From positions 1-7,199 of the forward strand of contig JADFVM010000074.1 of the NCBI GenBank assembly GCA_015222555.1: 7,199 nt of DNA, written 5' to 3'. The notes below the pieces were generated by a model. The model made no database searches and was not told the DNA's origin. It was given only the letters and a program-made list of their open reading frames with translations. The position numbers were made by a program, and so were the translations under genes. This stretch comes from Pseudomonadota bacterium (GTDB lineage: Bacteria > Desulfobacterota > JADFVX01). Below are positions 1-5,518 of the stretch, in pieces; the stretch's first letter is position 1; the number at the start of each line of letters is the position of its first letter.

Positions 1-1
1 C

Positions 2-478
2 TTTTACAGATTCTATTCAAGAGGGCGCGAGGAGGTGATCAGAGGAGGCCTCCACTATTCACCGTTAAAGGGTGTCCGTGTCTACGGAAAGGGCCGGAGG
101 GTGACGCATGAATCCGGGACATCGGGCTTTGGGGGCACCCTGGGAACGGACATAAGCAAAGCGAGCGGCATAGATCTGGGTGGAGAGGTGGACTATCTCT
201 ATCTCGAGGGTGAAAAGGCGTTGAGCCTGCTTTTGTCATCGAGGAAGTCTCCGGGGCCCAGGACCTTAATGGTTATTGAAGGGATCTGGCAGCTCCAGCA
301 AAAAAGGACGACGGGCAAAAACCGGGGCGTCGGTCTGGAGGCGGAACTGAAACGGATGATGAAGAGCAACCTCTTTCTTTCCGCCTATGCCATGCATATA
401 TGGAACAGCCGGATGGATGATGAGTACCGGGGCGGGGTGAGGCTGTCCTGGAGCTTCAATCAAAAAGGCAAAAAATGA
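2..478 (+). CDS. Probable outer-membrane beta-barrel protein, C-terminal part (5' truncated by window)
   Basis: The reading frame is open from base 2 with no need for an internal start, so this is the last 158 residues of a longer protein. A GTG at base 35 could be mistaken for a start, but coding-like sequence continues upstream of it. The chain has no cysteine or haem motif and is built of alternating polar/hydrophobic segments of 10-13 residues separated by turns: about 56-68, 73-82, 88-100, 109-120, 123-135 and 142-152. The last strand reads GVRLSWSF, ending in an aromatic residue as outer-membrane barrels usually do, though a short basic tail (NQKGKK) follows. Its stop overlaps the start of a 7-haem cytochrome, with a lipoprotein cytochrome beyond. 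That order (barrel, periplasmic cytochrome, surface cytochrome) is known from porin-cytochrome conduits such as the Geobacter Omb/Oma/Omc systems. The barrel assignment is inferred from pattern and context; I do not recognise a specific family. Confidence 0.6.
   Translation, partial: FYRFYSRGREEVIRGGLHYSPLKGVRVYGKGRRVTHESGTSGFGGTLGTDISKASGIDLGGEVDYLYLEGEKALSLLLSSRKSPGPRTLMVIEGIWQLQQKRTTGKNRGVGLEAELKRMMKSNLFLSAYAMHIWNSRMDDEYRGGVRLSWSFNQKGKK
475..478 (+). promoter_or_regulatory. ATGA stop-start overlap coupling barrel and 7-haem genes
   Basis: The start codon of the 7-haem cytochrome (475-477) overlaps the TGA of the barrel gene (476-478). Only a weak purine stretch (aaaaaggcaaaaa) precedes the ATG, so translation probably depends on ribosomes finishing the barrel gene. 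This points to fixed stoichiometry between the two proteins. Confidence 0.75.
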
Positions 479-1077
479 GGGCGCTTTTTCTTGCGGCATT
501 CGTGCTTCTTTTCCTCTTCCATTTAGAATGTTTTGCGGGGGAGGCAGAGGCTGAAAAGAAAAAATGGTGGGAAAAGAGGGAGGCCATGGAAGACCTCTAC
601 TTCCCTCACAAGGCACATATGGAGGCATTGAAGGAAAGGGGTGACCCCTGCTTGTCCTGTCATCCCTTTTTGAAGAACACCATTACAGACACAAAAACAG
701 TGGATGAGCTTAACGTGATACTCAATGAACCACTCGAGGCGATATGTCACAGCTGTCATGTCGATGAACTGACGGCGCCTTCGGAGTGCACCTTGTGTCA
801 TAAAAGGCCTGAGACGATCTGGCCCGACAACCATAATTTCGACTACACGTCCAATCATGGTGGTGACGCAATACTGGGGAGCAGCGATTGTGCAAGATGT
901 CACATCAGTCCCTCCTTCTGCACGGATTGCCATTTCAGTAGGGACGATTCAAGGGCGCCTGTTCACGGATTAGGATATGGTGGCGGTCACGGCATCGATG
1001 CAAGGATTTCACCGGGGCGCTGCGGTAAGTGTCATAACATGATGTTTTGCAGCGATTGTCATAGAGCAGTGAGGTGA
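475..1077 (+). CDS. Periplasmic 7-haem c-type cytochrome
   Basis: A 200-residue secreted protein with seven CXXCH haem-binding motifs: CLSCH 59-63, CHSCH 91-95, CTLCH 105-109, CARCH 139-143, CTDCH 149-153, CGKCH 183-187 and CSDCH 192-196. A Sec signal peptide covers about residues 1-21 (hydrophobic core AAFVLLFLF, likely cleavage after CFA). The cysteine near its end is not in a good lipobox, so a soluble periplasmic protein is favoured. Histidines ahead of the motifs (FPHKAHM at 43-49, H120, H128, H164, H172) can supply distal ligands for bis-His haems, as in class III (c3/c7) cytochromes. The last four haems come as two close pairs. The gene is coupled to the preceding barrel gene by an ATGA overlap, which suggests the role of the periplasmic cytochrome plugged into an outer-membrane barrel (as OmaB is in Geobacter). 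The haem count is certain from sequence; partner and orthology are inference. Confidence 0.93.
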   Translation: MRALFLAAFVLLFLFHLECFAGEAEAEKKKWWEKREAMEDLYFPHKAHMEALKERGDPCLSCHPFLKNTITDTKTVDELNVILNEPLEAICHSCHVDELTAPSECTLCHKRPETIWPDNHNFDYTSNHGGDAILGSSDCARCHISPSFCTDCHFSRDDSRAPVHGLGYGGGHGIDARISPGRCGKCHNMMFCSDCHRAVR

Positions 1078-1108
1078 AAAGGGTGAAGGGTGAGGAGACA
1101 AGATGCAT

Positions 1109-1193
1109 AAAGTTTCGTCATTCCCGCATTTTTTAAGCGGGAATCCATAAACCGAAACTTTGTGGATGCCCGACAAAGGCACTCGGGCATGAC
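1109..1193 (+). repeat. REP/MITE-like palindromic repeat with two hairpins
   Basis: The 164-base gap between genes 2 and 3 holds a compact structure. The first hairpin has outer arms aaagtttcg (1109-1117) and cgaaacttt (1153-1161), and inner arms attcccgc (1120-1127) and gcgggaat (1137-1144). The second has arms atgcccga (1166-1173) and tcgggcat (1183-1190). In addition gtcattcccg (1117-1126) and cgggcatgac (1184-1193, allowing one mismatch) form an inverted pair framing both hairpins. This architecture is typical of small non-coding repeats scattered through bacterial genomes. No open frame or transposase lies inside. It could act as an mRNA stem-loop within the operon, but there is no T-tract after either stem as an intrinsic terminator would have. 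Confidence 0.75.
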
Positions 1194-1241
1194 AAATTAT
1201 AAAACCAGGCAATAGCAACAAATTAACGGGACAATGCAGAC

Positions 1242-2204
1242 ATGAAATGCTTACTAATCCTGATTTTTGTTTTTTTTACAGGATGCGGAGTACCGGAGGA
1301 GAGCGATCATGTTTCCACAGAGAGCGGAAACCTTATTCTCTCAGCCTCTCACGGGGGTGGTGGTTCTGCATGGGGATTTGCCGGTTGTGAATCATGTCAC
1401 CCCATGTCGGTTATTCATGAAGGCGCAGAAAATGTAAGGCAAATGGTCAAAGAGAAAGGTTTCAAAACCTGCATGGGCTGCCACGGTGATAACGGCACAG
1501 GCAAAAAACGGCCCTGCGTCATCTGTCACAACATGCCGGATATGCCCTACCAGTCAGGTGGACATTCGCACAACTTCGTCTCCGGTGCGTCGGAACGCCT
1601 CACCGATGGAGAATGTCTTGTCTGCCACGATGCATCCGATATGAACGGTGTCTTTAACCTGGAGAGGGACCTGACCCTGTTTGGGGATGTGCAGGGAGTG
1701 CTGTTCCCTTACCAGTCGGAAACCGATTTCTGTCTCCGTTGCCACAACCGTGATCATCAGCAGGCTGGATTCGAGATGAGCGGACTCTCCTTTGATGATC
1801 CCCTCGTGGCGATGGAAGACAATTATTCGCACACCGATTATCACGGCTTTCTGAACAGCTCCGGCATGGGGACCTATGCCGGACTGCGCGATGGATACCG
1901 TTATGGCAGCGTTGTGAAGTGCAGTGATTGCCATTCTCTCCACGGGACGGATAACGAGGCCTTGATTATAGACAACTCCGTCGACGGTGCCGGAAGCCTG
2001 GACCCTGATCTCAGGGATGGTTCCTACACTGTCGATACCGCCGGTGGAGACTTTTCACAGCTCTGTGTGCTCTGTCACAACATGGAGACCATCATCGATT
2101 CAGGTGATGTTGATACCGGTAACGGCCTTTCCGGCGTCCACGAGGTAGGAATAGACTGCCGTCCCTGCCACACACATGGCGAGGCTGTTCAGTCGGGGTT
2201 GTAG
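1242..2204 (+). CDS. 8-haem c-type cytochrome lipoprotein, probably outer-membrane/surface
   Basis: A 320-residue protein with a lipoprotein signal peptide: hydrophobic residues 3-12, then FFTGC with the lipid-modified cysteine at 15, followed by GVPEES. Eight CXXCH motifs are present: CESCH 49-53, CMGCH 77-81, CVICH 92-96, CLVCH 125-129, CLRCH 164-168, CSDCH 227-231, CVLCH 275-279 and CRPCH 306-310. Spacing is uneven: tight near the N-terminus, with haem-poor stretches of about 58 (169-226) and 43 (232-274) residues that are rich in Gly, Asp, Ser and Tyr, like loops of extracellular cytochromes. HSH at 108-110, H197, H201, H234 and H300 are candidate distal ligands. The protein is clearly acidic, unlike the basic cytochromes encoded downstream. 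Its place after a barrel and a periplasmic cytochrome suggests the outward-facing member of a porin-cytochrome conduit. Start chosen at the ATG that gives the lipobox; the Shine-Dalgarno match upstream is poor. Surface location is inferred. Confidence 0.92.
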   Translation: MKCLLILIFVFFTGCGVPEESDHVSTESGNLILSASHGGGGSAWGFAGCESCHPMSVIHEGAENVRQMVKEKGFKTCMGCHGDNGTGKKRPCVICHNMPDMPYQSGGHSHNFVSGASERLTDGECLVCHDASDMNGVFNLERDLTLFGDVQGVLFPYQSETDFCLRCHNRDHQQAGFEMSGLSFDDPLVAMEDNYSHTDYHGFLNSSGMGTYAGLRDGYRYGSVVKCSDCHSLHGTDNEALIIDNSVDGAGSLDPDLRDGSYTVDTAGGDFSQLCVLCHNMETIIDSGDVDTGNGLSGVHEVGIDCRPCHTHGEAVQSGL

Positions 2205-2224
2205 GAGTAATCAAGAGGGTGCTG

Positions 2225-2268
2225 AGTAATGTAGTAATGTAGGTTGGGTTAGCGAAGCGTAACCCAAC
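2225..2268 (+). repeat. Tandem 8-mer followed by REP-like hairpin
   Basis: In the 93-base gap between genes 3 and 4, agtaatgt occurs twice in direct tandem (2225-2232 and 2233-2240). It is followed at once by a 9-bp perfect stem, gttgggtta (2243-2251) and taacccaac (2260-2268), around an 8-base loop gcgaagcg. The stem-loop looks like the short dispersed repeats common in many proteobacterial genomes. It lacks a following T-run, so it is not a good intrinsic terminator. Confidence 0.65.
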
Positions 2269-2297
2269 ATCATTCAAAGATTTTGCCGGGTTAATAT

Positions 2298-3236
2298 ATG
2301 GAAAAAGTGACCATGCCAAGCAGGCCAAAGAGAACTGACTGTCACAAAAAAAAACTGCCTTTCCTCGGTGTCACAGTGGCTTTATGCGTAATCAATTTCG
2401 GCATATGCGCCGCCATTGAACCTGAAAAGATGGGCGCTCTCCATCTCCACCCTGTTGACATAGAAGTCCCTCAATCGATGAAGCTTCCCGAAGGCTTCAT
2501 TGCCGGTGCGGGAAACAGGCTCACCTGTAAAACCTGTCATCCCGCGGAAGGTCTGAAAGATATCCCCCTTGATGAGATCAACAGGGATGCCGGGGATTTT
2601 CTGCGGGGAGGGCCTTATCATAGGCTCACCGATTTCTGTTACCGCTGTCATAAAAAGGAGGGCTACGGCAGGAAGAACATCCATAAGATGCTGGATGGTA
2701 AGGGGAAGTTGATAAAAGACAACTGCCTCTACTGCCACGAAACCGCTCCGGACCCGGAAAAGGTAAAGAACATGAGTGAGGTGAAGTTCAAGCTTCCGCC
2801 GGAAAAACTTTGCATCGGCTGTCATCTCAAGACGCCGCATTTTAATGCGCTCAATCATCTAAAAAAACCGTCAAAGGAGATGAAAAAGGTGATGGAGTCT
2901 TCCCAAAAAGATCTGCCTGTTCTTCTCCCTCTCGACTCGGAGGGACGGGTCATGTGCGTCACCTGCCACTCTCCACATGAAAAAGGGGTCATCGATCCGG
3001 ATAAACCGGCGGGCAAGCAGGTGGCCGATGCTGATGTTGAGAAGGGGATAGAGTATGCCGATTCAAGCTGGAATGAAGTTTTTGCTGCAGATAAGGAAAA
3101 GAGGCTCAATGATCTCACTGAAAAGAGCGGGAAAACATTCAAAGTCAAGTATATGGAGATCAAAAAGGAACTGCTTTTAAGGCTTCCGGCAAAGGACGGC
3201 ACCTTGTGTCTGGCTTGTCATCGGTTTAAAAAGTGA
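2298..3236 (+). CDS. Periplasmic 6-haem cytochrome with doubled-CXXCH-type domains
   Basis: A 312-residue secreted protein with six CXXCH motifs: CKTCH 77-81, CYRCH 114-118, CLYCH 143-147, CIGCH 172-176, CVTCH 220-224 and CLACH 304-308. The signal peptide has a basic n-region (RPKR, HKKK) and a core at about 20-37, with likely cleavage after CAA (39). The signatures HPV near residue 51, MCVTCHSPH at 219-227 and the C-terminal LLLRLPA...LCLACH match the doubled-CXXCH cytochrome style, in which motif pairs share ligands. Here the final pair is separated by about 80 residues, mostly charged and probably helical (229-303), which is longer than usual. The start is uncertain: ATG at 2298 has no ribosome site, while ATG at 2313 (M6) has ggaaaaag at 2300-2307 just upstream and would leave the signal peptide intact. 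It is probably a soluble electron carrier or adaptor between the inner-membrane protein encoded next and the outer-membrane proteins; that role is inferred from order alone. Confidence 0.9.
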   Translation: MEKVTMPSRPKRTDCHKKKLPFLGVTVALCVINFGICAAIEPEKMGALHLHPVDIEVPQSMKLPEGFIAGAGNRLTCKTCHPAEGLKDIPLDEINRDAGDFLRGGPYHRLTDFCYRCHKKEGYGRKNIHKMLDGKGKLIKDNCLYCHETAPDPEKVKNMSEVKFKLPPEKLCIGCHLKTPHFNALNHLKKPSKEMKKVMESSQKDLPVLLPLDSEGRVMCVTCHSPHEKGVIDPDKPAGKQVADADVEKGIEYADSSWNEVFAADKEKRLNDLTEKSGKTFKVKYMEIKKELLLRLPAKDGTLCLACHRFKK

Positions 3237-3255
3237 CGGCTTTGAAAAAATCGCT

Positions 3256-3267
3256 CCTTTGCAAAGG
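3256..3267 (+). repeat. 12-bp perfect palindrome between genes 4 and 5
   Basis: cctttgcaaagg is a perfect palindrome in the 84-base gap ahead of the polyferredoxin-cytochrome gene. It may be the remnant of a dispersed repeat or a regulator binding site. It is too short and loop-free to be a convincing terminator, and no promoter elements beside it stand out. Confidence 0.4.
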
Positions 3268-3320
3268 GGAATTTAGACATCAATCCTTATCAAAAAAAGA
3301 GAAGACAGGCTGTACATTCC

Positions 3321-5495
3321 GTGAATACAATTGAAAAAATCTTAAAGATACCCAAGTGGCAGAAGGTAAGATACCTGCTGATGATCCTGTCATGCGCCCT
3401 TTTCTTCGCGCCCTTTCTCGTCATTCCGGCACTTTTCAACGTTGCCGACTTCTGCGCAAAATTATGTCCCAGGCGTTTTTACCTCTACTTCCCCGGCATG
3501 GGGATTGGGGACCTCACTATTCAGATGAAGGTGTCCATTGCCGGCGTCTTTCTCCTTTTCGGGATACTGATGGTCACCTTTTTCTTCGGCAGACTCTGGT
3601 GCTCTTTTATCTGCCCCGTGGGAGGTTTCCCCGAGCTTGTGAGCCGCCTGCTGAACGACAGGATAAAGATAGAGTACAGGGCCCTTCCCCAGGTGGCCAT
3701 CAGGTACGGCTATTTCGGTTTCTTCCTCGTTATGATGCCTATGCTCGGGATCAGCGCATGCGTGCTTTGCAACTTCGTGACGGTGCCCAGGATATTCGAA
3801 GCCATGGCCGGAAAGGAGAGGGGGATAGCCTTCTTCTTTTCGTCCGTCGGTGTTGTCAATCTGGCGCTCATCATACTTCTCGGATTTTTCGCCAGCAAGG
3901 GGCGGGCCTACTGCGCCTTCCTCTGTCCCGTGGGCGCCATCGACGGACTGGTCAACCGATTAAGCGCTTCTTTCAGGTTTACAAGACACATCCGGGTAGA
4001 AAGGGACAGGTGCGTCGGCTGTACGGCCTGCGTCCAGGCCTGTATGTGCGGGGCCATCGAGATGGTGGGTAAAAAAACAGTGATCGACCAGCTTTCCTGC
4101 ATGTCCTGCCATGAGTGTGTCGACGTCTGCAACCGGGGCGCTATAGAGTATCTTGCCATACCGCCGGAGACGAGGCGTCACCGCAAAAAGAGGGACGAGG
4201 TGTTGCCGCCGCTGCCTGAATGGACGACCATAAGCAGGCCTGCGCCCGGATCGGGGATAAAGGGGGTGAGATGGCAGCGGGTCATACTTGGTGTGGTTAC
4301 GGGGATGGTGGTCCTCTTTATTGTCGCCACCCAGGTCGGCGCGACAGTGAGGAAGATGGACCCTGACGGCTGTTTTGCATGTCATGCCTTCAAGGGACTC
4401 GACTATATCGATAAGGATGGTCTCCCGAGAAGCGCCACCATCGACGAGTCCCACTACTACGCCTCTCTCCACGGCAGCGTTCCCTGTAGGGACTGCCACA
4501 GAAAAATAAAAGAGTACCCCCATGATGTTAAAAAGGTTGTTGTCGACTGTGCAGATTCCTGTCATATCAAGGAACCGTCCAAAGGGGAGAAATACTCCCA
4601 CAAGACGGTTGTGAAAGAGTTCAAGGGCTCCGCTCACGGCAGCGGATGGACGAAGGGCTTAACGGGGGGAAACAGACTCAAGGAATTAAAAAGGTCGCAG
4701 GCCCCGTCATGCCGACGGTGTCACGCCAACACCCTCTATATAGAGGCGGAAATGATGCCCCGCTTTAAAGAGATGTTTGTCAACTGCGACCGGGAGTGCG
4801 GCACCTGTCACCAGGGGAAGGCCTGGCGGGGGCAGTTCGGCGGGCATATTCTGAGAAGGTTGCTTGGCGGCAGATGGACAAAAGAACTGGGCAACAGGCT
4901 TTGCAACGACTGTCACGGCGACGTCGAAAAGATGAGGCTTGTTGAGATTGAGGATAAAGAGGGAAAAAAACTAAAAGCCGGACCCCGGTTTATCCTGGCG
5001 ACAAAGAGCTATGATATGACGCTCCATTCAAAAATGGTCATGATTGAAAATGAATTGGGGGCATCGTGCATCAACTGCCACGCCCCTACAGGCTTCAGGC
5101 ATGATATCAGGAGAACCGACGACCCGAGATCATCGACACACAAGGACCGCCTCGCCTCAACTTGCGGCGCAAAAAAATGCCACCCCTATGCGTCATCGCC
5201 ATTTAATGCCGGTTTTACCGGAACAGATATGCACACCCTCGACCTTGTTTCTTCTGACGTTGCCATTGCGCCCATCGATGGGGCCAGGTTCTCATCGAAC
5301 TGGGTCCGGTGGGGGGCAGTTTTACTCTTCCTTTCACTGATAATGGCAATCGGCAGTCTCTTTTGGATCCTGTTAGCGGGGAAAAAGGGGAAGATATGGC
5401 CCGCCCTGGGAGGAAATTCCTTTCAGAAAAGGATGCTCAAGAGGGAGCCGAAGAAAAGGAGTAAACAGAGGGTAAAGAAAAAGACAGATGATTAA
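3321..5495 (+). CDS. NapH-like 4Fe-4S membrane protein fused to periplasmic multihaem cytochrome c domain
   Basis: A 724-residue protein joining two modules. Residues 1-280 are NapH/CcoG/NosR-like: four membrane segments (about 17-40, 70-92, 127-146, 170-192), two CX3CP motifs (CSFICP 94-99, CAFLCP 198-203) and a ferredoxin domain with Cys 231/234/237/241 and 260/263/266/270, enough for two 4Fe-4S clusters. After a basic linker, a fifth membrane segment (319-340) leads to a haem domain with CXXCH at 351, 389, 464, 493, 528 and 583, plus CX3CH (410-415) and CX4CH (615-621): up to eight haems. A sixth segment (662-687) and a Lys/Arg-rich tail close the protein. The positive-inside rule puts both CX3CP motifs and the ferredoxin in the cytoplasm and the haems in the periplasm. 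Likely role: electron transfer across the inner membrane, with quinone or cytoplasmic ferredoxin as partner (inferred). GTG start at 3321; no in-frame ATG lies upstream, and the ribosome site is weak. Typical NapH is under 300 residues and lacks haem. Confidence 0.92.
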   Translation: MNTIEKILKIPKWQKVRYLLMILSCALFFAPFLVIPALFNVADFCAKLCPRRFYLYFPGMGIGDLTIQMKVSIAGVFLLFGILMVTFFFGRLWCSFICPVGGFPELVSRLLNDRIKIEYRALPQVAIRYGYFGFFLVMMPMLGISACVLCNFVTVPRIFEAMAGKERGIAFFFSSVGVVNLALIILLGFFASKGRAYCAFLCPVGAIDGLVNRLSASFRFTRHIRVERDRCVGCTACVQACMCGAIEMVGKKTVIDQLSCMSCHECVDVCNRGAIEYLAIPPETRRHRKKRDEVLPPLPEWTTISRPAPGSGIKGVRWQRVILGVVTGMVVLFIVATQVGATVRKMDPDGCFACHAFKGLDYIDKDGLPRSATIDESHYYASLHGSVPCRDCHRKIKEYPHDVKKVVVDCADSCHIKEPSKGEKYSHKTVVKEFKGSAHGSGWTKGLTGGNRLKELKRSQAPSCRRCHANTLYIEAEMMPRFKEMFVNCDRECGTCHQGKAWRGQFGGHILRRLLGGRWTKELGNRLCNDCHGDVEKMRLVEIEDKEGKKLKAGPRFILATKSYDMTLHSKMVMIENELGASCINCHAPTGFRHDIRRTDDPRSSTHKDRLASTCGAKKCHPYASSPFNAGFTGTDMHTLDLVSSDVAIAPIDGARFSSNWVRWGAVLLFLSLIMAIGSLFWILLAGKKGKIWPALGGNSFQKRMLKREPKKRSKQRVKKKTDD

Positions 5496-5503
5496 CAGCA
5501 GAC

Positions 5504-5510
5504 AGAGGAG
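5504..5510 (+). promoter_or_regulatory. Shine-Dalgarno site of the 3-haem cytochrome gene
   Basis: agaggag lies 8 bases ahead of the ATG at 5519 and is the clearest ribosome binding site in the window. It fixes the start and shows that this gene is translated independently of gene 5, which ends 23 bases upstream. Confidence 0.75.
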
Positions 5511-5518
5511 TAGCTAAG

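Noticed and set aside
35..478. GTG at 35 as a true start giving a complete 147-residue protein
   Set aside because: The frame is open to base 2 with residues of the same barrel-like character, and no signal peptide follows the GTG, so the gene is truncated by the window edge.
1109..1161. Intrinsic terminator after the 7-haem gene
   Set aside because: The stem is followed by tgtggatgcc and not a T-tract; the T-run lies in the loop. The structure fits a dispersed repeat better.
1198..1203. tataaa as a -10 promoter element for the lipoprotein gene
   Set aside because: No acceptable -35 box lies 16-18 bases upstream, where repeat sequence sits instead, and the A/T-rich context makes a chance match likely.
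3356..4072. Open reading frame of 238 codons in another + frame over the NapH-like module
   Set aside because: It is Arg/Gly/His-rich with no motifs and is fully contained in the strongly supported gene 5 frame; it is a shadow.
4098..4112. CMSCH at residues 260-264 of the fusion protein as a ninth haem site
   Set aside because: It is part of the CxxCxxCxxxC set of a 4Fe-4S ferredoxin domain predicted to be cytoplasmic, where c-type haem attachment does not occur.
3960..4637. 225-codon minus-strand open frame
   Set aside because: It overlaps the ferredoxin and first haem motifs of gene 5 and has no recognisable domain; it is a reverse shadow of coding sequence.
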